Positions 24,671 to 33,130 of a DNA stretch of 64,000 nucleotides are shown in pieces. The position numbers were made by a program, and so were the translations under genes. The DNA lies in assembly GCF_022637415.1 (NCBI RefSeq), contig NZ_CP093340.1, positions 62,001-126,000 on the forward strand, written 5' to 3'. The notes beneath the pieces are model-generated. The model was given only the letters and a program-made list of their open reading frames with translations, was not told where the DNA came from and did not search any database. Within the stretch, counting starts at the first letter, position 1. Each line of letters starts with the position of its first letter. The DNA comes from Luteimonas sp. S4-F44. Lineage in GTDB: Bacteria; Pseudomonadota; Gammaproteobacteria; Xanthomonadales; Xanthomonadaceae.

Positions 24671-25144
24671 ATGCCAGTCACGATTCTGGCGGCGGTGCCG
24701 CTGTGCGCAGGGGGCGCGTTCGGCGCGCTGCTGCTGACCCAGAGCAGCTCTCGCTGCCCGCGCTGCCCGGCCTGCTGATGCTGATCGGCATCGCCCCCCA
24801 GAACTCGATCCGGCTGGTTAACTATGCGGTGATCGCCGAGGACGAGCTGGGCATGAGCCGGCACGACGCGCTGGTCGACGCCTGCCGCAAGCGCGCCCAG
24901 CCGATCATCATGACGACGCTGGCGATGGGCGCGAGCATGATGCCGATCGCGTTGGGCTTTGCGGGCGATTCGAGTTTTCGCGCGCCGATGGCGATCGCGG
25001 TGATCGGCGGCCCTGATCACCTCGACGCTGCTGAGCCTGATCGTGATCCCGGCCGCGTTCACGGTGATCGACGACCTGGGCGACTGGCTGTCGCGCAGGT
25101 TCCGCCATCGCGCGTCGCATCCGGCCGCGCACGGCGCGGCATGA
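24671..25144 (+). pseudogene. Frameshifted C-terminal remnant of an RND (AcrB-type) efflux transporter
   Basis: Translating across frames yields the end of an HAE1-family inner-membrane pump: VTILAAVPLCAGGAFGALLL, then LPGLLMLIGIAPQNSIRLVNYAVIAEDELGMSRHDALVDACRKRAQPIIMTTLAMG, then LITSTLLSLIVIPAAFTVIDDLGDWLSRRFRH. Two frame changes are needed, near 24741-24747 (one base missing) and near 25008-25012 (one base extra). Family-conserved positions are also altered (PQNSIRL instead of VKNSILL). The rest of the roughly 1000-residue pump and its MFP partner are absent, so this is a decayed fragment. Confidence 0.85.
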
Positions 25145-25151
25145 GGAGCAT

Positions 25152-25180
25152 GGGGCCCGGCACAGACGTGCCGGAGCCCC
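25152..25180. terminator. Hairpin between RND remnant and I78 gene
   Basis: Arms 25152-25162 and 25169-25180 pair with one bulged base around the loop cagacg. There is no T tract on either side. It could be the old terminator of the transporter gene or end the convergent I78 transcript. Confidence 0.4.
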
Positions 25181-25221
25181 GGGGGATGGCGGTGCGCCCA
25201 GGCGCGCCGCCTGCAACGGCA

Positions 25222-25641
25222 TCAGCCGCAGCGGAATCCGGTGATCCGGCCTTCGGCGTCGAGGTCGATGTTCAGCCGGTCCTCACGGAAATCCATCGTC
25301 ACCGCATCGCCCGGACGGATCACGCGATGGGTACGGGCGCCGGCGTCCTGCCGGGCCTTGTCGAAGAGTGCCTCGCTGCCGGCCTGACCGATCATCGCCT
25401 GCACCGCTTCGGTGTCGCAGGGCGTGATGCCGATCGCGCCCTCGGCCGACGGCTCGCCGGCCGCCGCTTCGGTTTCGATCGCACTGCCGGCGCCGGTGTT
25501 GGCATCGGCGACGTCGGCGGCGGGCGGCTCTTCCTCGAAGCCCTCGTCATGGGCGGGTGCGCAGGCGGCCAGTGCGAACGCGGGCACCAGCAAGGCGGCC
25601 AGCATGGGCCGGGGCAGCGAAACGCGGAGGCGTTGTGACAT
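25222..25641 (-). CDS. Inhibitor I78 family lipoprotein
   Basis: A 139-residue protein. The N-terminus is a lipoprotein signal (lipobox LAAC at about residues 24-27), followed by an acidic Glu/Ala-rich linker. The C-terminal 70 residues match the peptidase inhibitor I78 family: CDTEAVQAMIGQ, DKARQDAGARTHRVIRPGDAVTMDFREDRLNIDLDAEGRITGFRCG. Proteins of this family are small inhibitors of serine proteases. It is divergent from an M28 peptidase gene, with roughly 100 bases between start codons. The ATG at 25639-25641 places the lipobox normally. Confidence 0.88.
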   Translation of the reverse strand: MSQRLRVSLPRPMLAALLVPAFALAACAPAHDEGFEEEPPAADVADANTGAGSAIETEAAAGEPSAEGAIGITPCDTEAVQAMIGQAGSEALFDKARQDAGARTHRVIRPGDAVTMDFREDRLNIDLDAEGRITGFRCG

Positions 25642-25744
25642 GCAGTGCTCCTGTCGGGGGGACCATTCTCCACTGTAGCCGCTGGCAGGGGCCCGGGCCA
25701 ATTGCGGCATGATGGGAAGAATTCATGTGAGGAAGCCCCCACCG

Positions 25745-27466
25745 ATGCCACCCCGCGCTGTGCCTGTCGCTCTCCTGTCTACCGCTCTGGCGCTGTCGTT
25801 CGCCGGCGGACCGGTGCTCGCCGCTGTCGCCGGTCCCGACCCAGGCCCGGCGCCGGCCACAACAGCCGATGTGCCGGGTGGCGGGATCGTCGCCGACAAC
25901 CTCGCGCGGCACCTGTCGGTGCTCGCCTCCGACGCCTTCGAGGGCCGCGCGCCGACGACCGAGGGCGAGCGCAAGACCATCGCCTACATCGCCGAACAGT
26001 TCGCGCAGGCCGGGCTGTCGCCGGGTGGCGACGACGGCGGCTGGACCCAGGCGGTGGTGCTCGAGCGCAGCGCGATCGTCGGTCCGGTCGAAGCGCGCGT
26101 GCACGTCGGCGGCCAAACCCGCGCGCTCGCCAATGGCGACGACATCGCGGTCGAGACCTTGCGTCCGGGCGGACGCGTGGACCTGGCCGATCTGCCGGTG
26201 GTGTTCGCCGGCTACGGCATCACGGCGCCGGAACTCGACTGGGACGACTACGCCGGGCTCGACGTCGCCGGCAAGCTGGTCGTAGTGCTGATCAACGATC
26301 CCGATTTCGAGGCCGAGGCGCCGGGGCGCTTCGGCGGGCGGGCGCTGACCTGGTACGGCCGCTGGACCTACAAGTACGAAGAGGCCGCACGACGCGGCGC
26401 GGCCGGCGTGCTGATCGTCCACGAGACCGAGCCGGCGTCGTATCCGTGGGCGACGGTGCGCAACGGGCGTGCCGGGCCGCAGTACGACATCGTCCGCGCC
26501 GACGCCCAGACCCATCACCTGCCGATGCGCGGCTGGATGCAGCGCGAGGTCGCCGTACGCTTGTTCGCCGATGCCGGGCTCGATTTCGACGCCGAAAAGC
26601 GCCGGGCGCAGCAGCCGGGCTTTCGCGGCGGCGCGCTCGGCGATGCACGCCTGGACATCGCCTTCGATGTGCAGCGCGAGCGCGTGACCAGCCACAACGT
26701 GGTCGGCGTGCTGCCGGGCGCGTCGCGTCCCGACGAGACGGTCGTGCTGTCGGGGCATTGGGACAGCTTCGGCGTTGGCGAGCCCGATGCCAGCGGCGAT
26801 GCGATCATCAACGGCGCGGTCGACAACGCGACCGCGATCGCGTCGCTGATCGAACTGGCGCGCGTGTTCGCCGCCGGCCCGCGCCCGGCGCGCACCCTGC
26901 AGTTCATCGCGTTGACGGCCGAGGAGAACGGCCTGCTCGGTGCGACCTACTACGCGGCCAATCCGCTGCGTCCGCTCGAGACCACGGCCGCGGTACTGAA
27001 CATGGAAATGTGGAGCCCGGACGGCGAAACCCGCGACATCTCGTCGTGGGGCAACGGCCGCGTCTCGCTCGAGCGCGACCTGGCTGCGGCGGCCGCCATC
27101 GACGGCCGCAGCTGGTCGCCCGATCCCAATCTCGAAGCGGGGCTGTTCTACCGCGCCGACCATTTCGCATTCGCCCAGGCCGGCGTGCCGGCGCTGACGA
27201 TCGGGCCGGGCATGGATCAGCTCGACGGCGGTGTCGCAGGCGGCAAGGCGGCGCGCGCCGAGTACTTCGCCCACCGCTATCACCAGCCCGGCGACGCCTT
27301 CGACGACAGCTGGGACATGGCCGGACCGACTGCCGACACGCGCACGGTCTACCGTCTGGCGGCCGCGCTCGCCAACACGACCGACTGGCCGCAATGGAAT
27401 GATGACAGTGAGTTCCGAGCGCGTCGCGTCGTCAGTGACGACGCCCGGCACGGCGCGCCGCGCTGA
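25745..27466 (+). CDS. Exported M28 family zinc aminopeptidase with PA domain
   Basis: A 573-residue protein with a signal peptide (MPPRAVPVALLSTALALSFAGGPVLA). The first half carries an inserted PA-like domain (VVFAGYGITAPELDWDDYAGLDVAGKLVVVLINDPDF). The M28 site is complete: GHWDSFG (His about 338), VDNAT (Asp about 360), AEEN (Glu pair about 392), LNMEMW, where Glu replaces the usual Asp, and YHQPGD near the end (His about 513). The family removes N-terminal residues from peptides in the periplasm or outside the cell. An ATG 36 bases upstream (25709) is in frame but would displace the signal peptide. Confidence 0.92.
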   Translation: MPPRAVPVALLSTALALSFAGGPVLAAVAGPDPGPAPATTADVPGGGIVADNLARHLSVLASDAFEGRAPTTEGERKTIAYIAEQFAQAGLSPGGDDGGWTQAVVLERSAIVGPVEARVHVGGQTRALANGDDIAVETLRPGGRVDLADLPVVFAGYGITAPELDWDDYAGLDVAGKLVVVLINDPDFEAEAPGRFGGRALTWYGRWTYKYEEAARRGAAGVLIVHETEPASYPWATVRNGRAGPQYDIVRADAQTHHLPMRGWMQREVAVRLFADAGLDFDAEKRRAQQPGFRGGALGDARLDIAFDVQRERVTSHNVVGVLPGASRPDETVVLSGHWDSFGVGEPDASGDAIINGAVDNATAIASLIELARVFAAGPRPARTLQFIALTAEENGLLGATYYAANPLRPLETTAAVLNMEMWSPDGETRDISSWGNGRVSLERDLAAAAAIDGRSWSPDPNLEAGLFYRADHFAFAQAGVPALTIGPGMDQLDGGVAGGKAARAEYFAHRYHQPGDAFDDSWDMAGPTADTRTVYRLAAALANTTDWPQWNDDSEFRARRVVSDDARHGAPR

Positions 27467-27504
27467 GGCGCGGATCGACCAATTGGGAGAATTCGCAATA
27501 AAAA

Positions 27505-27527
27505 GCCGCCCGTGAGACACGGGCGGC
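27505..27527 (-). terminator. Intrinsic terminator for the minus-strand lipoprotein gene
   Basis: A perfect 10-bp stem (27505-27514 with 27518-27527) with a 3-base loop. Read on the minus strand it is followed by five Ts. It ends the transcript of the proline-rich lipoprotein gene and probably stops the converging M28 peptidase transcript. Confidence 0.85.
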
Positions 27528-27600
27528 AACACCGGTTGAGAGAGAGTGTCGCGCCTGCTGCGCGCCGAACCGGCAGATCAACAGGTCGAGCGCCGCGCGA

Positions 27601-27909
27601 TCAGGTACCGGTGGTCGACTCCTGGCCGGTCGGCGCCGGCGGCGTCGTGGTCGGATCGGTGGGCGGCTGCATCGTGGGATCGGTCGGCGGCGGCATGGTC
27701 GGATCGACCGGATCGTTGGGCGGCAGCGTCGGGTCGGTCGGCGGCGGTGTCATCGGATCGCTCGGCGGGGGCGTCTGCGAGTCCATCGGTGGCGGTGCGG
27801 TGGCCGGGTCGGTCGTCGGTGCAGGACCGGTGGCCGGTGTGTCGTGGTTGTTGCATGCGGTCAGCGCGAAGACGGCCGCGGCCGCGAGCGGAAGCACGAT
27901 ACGACGCAT
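27601..27909 (-). CDS. Proline/threonine-rich repeat lipoprotein
   Basis: A 102-residue protein with a lipoprotein signal (MRRIVLPLAAAAVFALTAC, lipobox LTAC). The mature part is almost entirely P, T, D and M in irregular PPPTDPTM/PPSDPM-type repeats of 6 to 10 residues, with no folded domain. Such extended, rigid sequences often span the periplasm or cell-wall space. There is a good minus-strand terminator downstream, which supports expression. The repeated DNA is a consequence of codon repetition and may vary in length between strains. Function is unknown. Confidence 0.8.
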   Translation of the reverse strand: MRRIVLPLAAAAVFALTACNNHDTPATGPAPTTDPATAPPPMDSQTPPPSDPMTPPPTDPTLPPNDPVDPTMPPPTDPTMQPPTDPTTTPPAPTGQESTTGT

Positions 27910-28189
27910 GGAAAGCTCCTGGGTCGGTCGGAAGTGACGCGCCCAGTCTTCCGTGCCGCGTGTGGCGGATGTGTGGTGGTTTGGCTCAAATTGCGTGAGT
28001 TGCTCGCCCAGGTTGGCCTCGCTCGTTCAGGCTCGTAGCACCCATTGAGACACGTCCCGCGGCACCGTACGCGCCTGTGGACGGCGTGCTGGCGGCATTC
28101 GAGCGTGTGCTCAAATAGTGTACTTGCGGGTTCAAATATTGCTAGGATGAACACGTCCTGCCATCGCAGGCCCGGCTCAGACCGCGACC
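27910..28189. other. Divergent intergenic region
   Basis: A 280-base spacer between the repeat lipoprotein and the DUF4105 gene, with an AT-richer stretch near 28105-28147 (tgctcaaatagtgtac ... caaatattgctaggat), a likely promoter zone for the plus-strand pair. I cannot assign a -35/-10 pair with confidence. Confidence 0.35.
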
Positions 28190-29254
28190 ATGGCGCCCGA
28201 TTCCCGCACAACCCCTCCGCCCACGACATCCCGCAGCCTGGCAAGGCGCTGGCTCGGCGCCGCCGTGGCCGCGCTGGCTGTCGTGCCCGTGGCCGTGTGG
28301 GGCGCGTTCGCGCTGGGCTACCAGGCGCCGGCGCCTTGGCGGTGGCTGCTGATCGCAGGCTGGCTGGCCGTCGCCGTGGCCGTGCTGGTGTCTCTGCCGC
28401 CGCGGCCGCTGCGGGCGCGCGGTCGCATCGCCCCGGTTATCGGCGGGATCGCGCTGCTGATGCTGCTCGGCTGGTGGCAGACCTTGATGCCCTCGCACGC
28501 GCGACTGTGGGCTGACGATGTCGCGCGATTGCTCGAGGCCGACGTCGAAGACAATCGGGTCACGCTGCGCAACGTCCGCAACTTCGACTGGCGCAGCGAC
28601 GATGACTACACCGTGCGCTGGGAGACGCGGAGCTACGACCTCGAGCGCCTGGTGTCGGCCGACCTGATCCTGTCGTACTGGATGGGCCCGCACATCGCCC
28701 ACACGCTGGTTTCGTTCGGTTTCGACGATGGCCGTCAGCTGGTGTTTTCGCTGGAAATCCGCAAGGAGCGCGACGAGTCGTTCTCCGCGGTCGGCGGCTT
28801 CTTCCGCCAGTTCGAAACGGTGCTGGTGGCCGCCGACGAACACGACATCGTGCGCGTGCGCAGCAATGTCCGTGGCGAGGATGTGTACCTGTACCGGCTC
28901 GACGTGCCGCCGGCGCAACTGCGCGAGGTGTTCCTGGGCTATCTCGACGAGGCGGCCCGGCTGCGTCGCAAGCCGCGTTTCTACAACACGCTGACCAGCA
29001 ACTGCACGACGATCGTGTTCGCGCTCGCGCGACGCATCGCGCCGGCGCTGCCGCTCGATTCCCGGCTATTGCTGTCGGGGCACTTCGCCGGCTATGCCTA
29101 CGATCATGACGGGCTGGTGCCGGGCTACGACCTGGACACCTTGCGTGCGACCGGTCGCATCACCGCGCGCGCCCGCGCCTTCGACGGGCCGGAAGCCGAC
29201 TTCTCGCGCGCGATCCGCGAAGGCGTGCCGGTCGTGCCCGCCGCAGCGCCATGA
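28190..29254 (+). CDS. DUF4105 (Lnb-type periplasmic domain) membrane protein
   Basis: A 354-residue protein. Three hydrophobic segments in the first 110 residues (about 20-45, 50-68 and 82-100) are followed by a large extracytoplasmic DUF4105 domain. That domain has FDWRSDDDYTVRWETRSYDLERLVSADLILSYW, HTLVSFGFDDG, LVFSLEIRKE and the cysteine motif YNTLTSNCTT. The family shares a cysteine-peptidase-like fold and is now annotated as related to Lnb lipoprotein N-acyltransferases; the activity of this member is unproven. Its stop overlaps the start of the lipase-lipoprotein gene by four bases (ATGA), so the two probably function together. Confidence 0.85.
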   Translation: MAPDSRTTPPPTTSRSLARRWLGAAVAALAVVPVAVWGAFALGYQAPAPWRWLLIAGWLAVAVAVLVSLPPRPLRARGRIAPVIGGIALLMLLGWWQTLMPSHARLWADDVARLLEADVEDNRVTLRNVRNFDWRSDDDYTVRWETRSYDLERLVSADLILSYWMGPHIAHTLVSFGFDDGRQLVFSLEIRKERDESFSAVGGFFRQFETVLVAADEHDIVRVRSNVRGEDVYLYRLDVPPAQLREVFLGYLDEAARLRRKPRFYNTLTSNCTTIVFALARRIAPALPLDSRLLLSGHFAGYAYDHDGLVPGYDLDTLRATGRITARARAFDGPEADFSRAIREGVPVVPAAAP

Positions 29255-31263
29255 CCAGCCATCCGTCTACGTGGCTGTGGCGGACCGTCACCGCCGCGCT
29301 GCTGGTGGTTGCGCTCGGCGGCTGCGCGATCCTGCGCGAGTTCGGCCCCTCGGTCGCCGTCGAGTCGATGACGCCCGGCGAGACCATCGCGCTGCAGCGT
29401 GGTGACATCCTGACCACCGGTCGCCTCAGCGCCGCCACGGCGCAGACGATCCGCGTCGCCGGCCTCGACACCGCCGCTTGCGCGCAGCCGTCGATCGACT
29501 GCATCCGCGCATTGCCGGACGTGGAGGGGGTCACGGACGAGCGTCTGCAATCGGCGCTGTCGGAACTGTGGTTGCAGCACGCTCTGGCGCTGCCGACGCC
29601 GGTGTCCGGGAAGCCGGTCGATCCGGCGAGCGCCGACGCCCGGCTGCAGGCGCTGTTCGAAGCCGCGCGCCATGCCTATGTCTACCTGTTCTACACCGCG
29701 CGCTCGCCAGGGGAGCGGGCATTCGAGGATCGCCAGACTCAGGTTCGCGACTGGTACAACTACGCTGTCCAGGCGGCGGCGACGCAACTGTTCGACACCC
29801 GGGTGCGCAACGCGCCTGCGGCCGAGCGCATCGAGGTCGCCGGTTGGACCTTGCACCTGGACATGGATGGCGTGCGGCTTCCCGGCGGCACCGATATGCC
29901 GCAGGAAGTGCTGCCGGCGACGGCGCTGTCGTTCAAAGGGCTGCGCAGCATCTACCGGCGCGATGGCTTTGGCGCCGAACTGGTGGCGGTAAGGGACGAC
30001 CCGGTGGCCGCTGCCGTTCTGGCCACGCCCGAAACGCACGCCCGTCGCGGCCGGGCCTCGCCGGCGTGGAGCGAGATGCCGTCTCCGAGCCTGACCCTGC
30101 TGTTCCGCTTCCCGGGCGAGAATGCGGCCGAGGTGCTGGCCACGCGCGAGGTGCTGGCTAGTGCGCACGACCCCTATATCGAAGACACCGTCGTGCTGCG
30201 CGGCCAGCCGGTGCCGCTGGCGGCGAACTTCAGTGCCGGCTACGGACTGTGGTTGGCGCGCTCGGGGTTCGCCGCGCAGTCGCTGCGCACCCTGCTCGGC
30301 CGCGAGCGCGGGATCGAGCGCCCGCACCTGTACATGATGCAGCCCTACGATCCGCAGCGGCGCATCGTGCTGATGATCCACGGCCTGGCCAGCAGCCCCG
30401 AGGCCTGGGTCAATGTCGCCAACGAGATCATGGGCGACGAGGCGCTGCGCCGGAACTACCAGGTCTGGCAGGTCTACTACCCGACCAACATGCCGATCGC
30501 GCTGAACCAGGCCGCGATCCGGCGGCTGGTGATTGACGCGCTGGCGCATGTCGATCCAGACGGGCAGGCGCCGGCCTCGCACGACATCGTGCTGGTCGGC
30601 CACAGCATGGGCGGAGTGATCGCGCGATTGCTGGTGTCCTCGTCGGGCGATGCGTTGTGGGACGCGGTGGTCGAGGCGCGCGAGATCGAGCCGGCGCGGC
30701 TGGCGCGGATCCGGCCCAGGCTCGAGCCGATGCTGCGCTTCGAACCGCTGCCCCAGGTCGGGCGCGCGGTGTTCATCGCCGCGCCGCACCGCGGCACCGA
30801 GGTCGCCGGGACCCGGCTCGGGCGCTGGGTGTCGGGCCTGGTGCGCTTGCCGCTGACCTTGCTCGAGGGCTTTGGCGACGTAATCCAGGCCTTTGCCGGC
30901 GAGGACCCGGGCAGGCGTGGGGGGCGTTCGCCCAACAGCATCGACAACCTATCCAAGGACGATCCGTTCGTGCGGGCGTCGGCGCAGTTGCCGCTTTCGC
31001 CCACTGTGCGGCTGCATTCGATCGTGGCCCGCCGCAGCGCCGAGGGTGCGCTGGAAGACAGCGACGATGGCCTGGTGCCCTATCGCAGTGCGCACCTGGC
31101 TGGCGCACTGTCGGAGAAGGTGATCGTGTCGGGGCACAGCGTGCAGGAGACGGCGCCGGCGGTTCTGGAGATCCGCCGGATTCTGCACGAGGACATGGCG
31201 GGGCGCACGGACACCACGCCGGCGCAGCCTGCCCGTGAGGCGGTTGCCGACCCGGGTGCCTGA
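29251..31263 (+). CDS. Alpha/beta-hydrolase (lipase-like) lipoprotein
   Basis: A 670-residue protein with a lipoprotein signal (lipobox LGGC at about residues 22-25). The first 350 residues are a domain I do not recognise. The C-terminal half is an alpha/beta hydrolase: RIVLMIHGLASSPEAW as oxyanion strand, VLVGHSMGGVIAR with the nucleophile GHSMG, FIAAPHRGTE, and a late DDGLVPYRSAHL and SGHSVQE segment providing Asp and His. It should act on acyl esters at the cell envelope. It is translationally coupled to the DUF4105 gene. Confidence 0.88.
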   Translation: MTSHPSTWLWRTVTAALLVVALGGCAILREFGPSVAVESMTPGETIALQRGDILTTGRLSAATAQTIRVAGLDTAACAQPSIDCIRALPDVEGVTDERLQSALSELWLQHALALPTPVSGKPVDPASADARLQALFEAARHAYVYLFYTARSPGERAFEDRQTQVRDWYNYAVQAAATQLFDTRVRNAPAAERIEVAGWTLHLDMDGVRLPGGTDMPQEVLPATALSFKGLRSIYRRDGFGAELVAVRDDPVAAAVLATPETHARRGRASPAWSEMPSPSLTLLFRFPGENAAEVLATREVLASAHDPYIEDTVVLRGQPVPLAANFSAGYGLWLARSGFAAQSLRTLLGRERGIERPHLYMMQPYDPQRRIVLMIHGLASSPEAWVNVANEIMGDEALRRNYQVWQVYYPTNMPIALNQAAIRRLVIDALAHVDPDGQAPASHDIVLVGHSMGGVIARLLVSSSGDALWDAVVEAREIEPARLARIRPRLEPMLRFEPLPQVGRAVFIAAPHRGTEVAGTRLGRWVSGLVRLPLTLLEGFGDVIQAFAGEDPGRRGGRSPNSIDNLSKDDPFVRASAQLPLSPTVRLHSIVARRSAEGALEDSDDGLVPYRSAHLAGALSEKVIVSGHSVQETAPAVLEIRRILHEDMAGRTDTTPAQPAREAVADPGA

Positions 31264-31365
31264 GGCGCGACGCCGGCCGGGCGATCGAGGAGATCGGCGT
31301 TCGGCCAGCCAGCGGACGCGACCCTGCTGCAATCCAGCGAGCACGCGGCTGTGCATGCCGGGGCG

Positions 31366-31393
31366 TTCAGGCAGTCGGGAATTACTGTACTAT
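31366..31393 (+). promoter_or_regulatory. Putative sigma-70-like promoter of the mla operon
   Basis: TTCAGG at 31366-31371 and TACTAT at 31388-31393 are separated by 16 bases, about 75 bases before the mlaF start. It lies in the most AT-rich part of the spacer. The assignment is by eye; the match to consensus is moderate. Confidence 0.4.
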
Positions 31394-31466
31394 TCGGTTC
31401 AGTCACTCCGCCTGTGTTCAGTTGCACTTCGCCAACCTTGACGGGTTTTTAACTTCGGCTGCCTGC

Positions 31467-32267
31467 GTGTCCTTCGATCCCGCCCCCGACATCACTGTCC
31501 GTCTCGACCGGGTCCGCCTCGATCGCGGCGGCCGGACCGTGCTCGCGGACATCGACCTGACGGTGCCGCGCGGCAGCGTGACCGCGGTGCTGGGGCCGTC
31601 GGGCAGCGGCAAGTCGACCCTGCTCTCGGCGCTGACCGGCGAGCTGGTGCCCGCCGCCGGCACGGTCGAGGTGTTCGGCCGACCGGTGCCGCAGCGTCAG
31701 CGCGCACTGTTGGAGATGCGCAAGGGCATCGGCGTGCTGCTGCAGGGCAACGGCCTGCTGACCGATCTCACCGCCGCCGAGAACATCGCCTTGCCGCTGC
31801 GCATTCACACCGACCTGCCCAAGCCGGTGATCGCGCGGCTGGTCGACATGAAGCTGCAGGCGGTGGGCCTGCGCGCGGCTGCCGACCTGTACCCGCGCGA
31901 GCTATCGGGCGGCATGGCGCGCCGCGTCGCGCTGGCCCGCGCGCTGGCGCTCGATCCGCCGCTGATGATCTACGACGAGCCGCTGACCGGCCTGGATCCG
32001 ATCGCCTCGGGCGTGATCATGAGCCTGATCGCCCGGCTCAATACCAGCCTGGGGCTGACCAGCATCGTGGTGACCCACCATGTGCACGAGACGCTGCCGG
32101 TCGCCGATCGCGCGGTCGTGATCGCCAACGGCCGGATCGTATTCGCCGGCACCCCGGCCGCGCTCGAGGCCTCCGACGACCCGCTGGTGCAGCAGTTCCT
32201 GCGCGGCGAGCCCGATGGGCCGATCGCGTTTGACCGTGCCGACCTCGCCCGGACGGAGGCCGCATGA
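31467..32267 (+). CDS. mlaF: MlaF, ABC ATPase of phospholipid transport
   Basis: A 266-residue ABC ATPase. Walker A GPSGSGKST (about residues 44-52), signature LSGGMARR (about 146), Walker B LMIYDEPLTGLDP (about 169-181) and the switch histidine in VTHH are intact. It powers the MlaFEDB complex that moves phospholipids between the membranes to keep the outer leaflet asymmetric. I chose the GTG at 31467 (VSFDPAPDITVRLDRV); a TTG 45 bases upstream is also in frame. It heads the six-gene operon mlaFEDCB-mlaA. Confidence 0.93.
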   Translation: MSFDPAPDITVRLDRVRLDRGGRTVLADIDLTVPRGSVTAVLGPSGSGKSTLLSALTGELVPAAGTVEVFGRPVPQRQRALLEMRKGIGVLLQGNGLLTDLTAAENIALPLRIHTDLPKPVIARLVDMKLQAVGLRAAADLYPRELSGGMARRVALARALALDPPLMIYDEPLTGLDPIASGVIMSLIARLNTSLGLTSIVVTHHVHETLPVADRAVVIANGRIVFAGTPAALEASDDPLVQQFLRGEPDGPIAFDRADLARTEAA

Positions 32268-32319
32268 TGCGTTCGATCCGCCTGTGGACCGCCCGCCCTC
32301 GCTGCCCGGAGGGCCGCCG

Positions 32320-33063
32320 ATGACCGCCGCCATCCGCTCGCTCGGCCGCGCCGGGCTGTTCTCGCTGTCGGTACTGCGCGCCTCCCGGCCGACCGCCGAT
32401 TTCTTCGCCGAGCTGCTGCGCGAGGTCTACAAGATCGGCGGCCGTTCGTTGCCGATCATCGCCGTGGGCGGCGCCTTCGTCGGCCTGTCGCTGACGCTGC
32501 TGGGTTATCGCGCGCTGGAGACCTACGGTGCCAGCAACCAGGTCAGCGTGCTGATCGGGCTGGGCCTGTACCGGGAACTGGCGCCGGTGCTGACCGCGCT
32601 GCTGTTCGTGGGCCGCGCCGGCAGCTCGATCGCCGCCGAACTGGGCCTGATGCGGGCGACCGACCAGATCACCGCGCTCGGCCTGATGGCGATCGATCCG
32701 GTGGCCAAGGCGGTCGCGCCGCGGTTCTGGGCGGCGGTGCTCTGCGTGCCGCTGCTGACCGCGTTCTTCTGCAGCCTGGCACTGTCGGCGAGCTGGTTCC
32801 AGGCCGTCCAGGTGCTGGGCATCGACAACGGCATGTTCTGGCAGACGATGCAGGACGCGGTCGACTTCCGCAGCGATTTCCTGACCGCGTTCCTGAAGTC
32901 GGCCGTGTTCGGCGGCACCGCGGCGCTGGTCGCGTCCTATGTCGGCTTCCATGCCGAGCCGACGATCGAGGGCACCTCGGTCGCCACCACGCGCGCGGTG
33001 GTCAACGCCTCGCTGCTGGTGCTGATGTTCAACTTCGTGATGTCCGCATTCCTGTTCCGTTGA
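32320..33063 (+). CDS. mlaE: MlaE, permease of phospholipid transport
   Basis: A 247-residue polytopic MlaE-family permease. Hydrophobic helices include SLPIIAVGGAFVGLSLTLLGY and the conserved ELAPVLTALLFVGRAGSSIAAELGLMRATDQITALGLMAIDP block. The latter is the family signature, with the coupling ExxxMR-like segment that contacts MlaF. GGAGG just before the ATG 32320 fixes the start; a longer in-frame reading starting at 32215 overlaps mlaF and was rejected. Confidence 0.94.
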   Translation: MTAAIRSLGRAGLFSLSVLRASRPTADFFAELLREVYKIGGRSLPIIAVGGAFVGLSLTLLGYRALETYGASNQVSVLIGLGLYRELAPVLTALLFVGRAGSSIAAELGLMRATDQITALGLMAIDPVAKAVAPRFWAAVLCVPLLTAFFCSLALSASWFQAVQVLGIDNGMFWQTMQDAVDFRSDFLTAFLKSAVFGGTAALVASYVGFHAEPTIEGTSVATTRAVVNASLLVLMFNFVMSAFLFR

Positions 33064-33130
33064 TGCCCGTCCCGGCGTCCGGTCCTTTCCTTCACCGCCG
33101 CGCAGGCGGCCCGCTGCAAAGGTGACACCC

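Noticed and set aside
26000..27532. Minus-strand frame opposite the M28 peptidase
   Set aside because: Shadow frame; the plus strand shows all metal ligands of M28 and a signal peptide.
31422..31466. Upstream TTG start for mlaF
   Set aside because: It would add 15 residues unlike other MlaF proteins; GTG 31467 fits the family start better.
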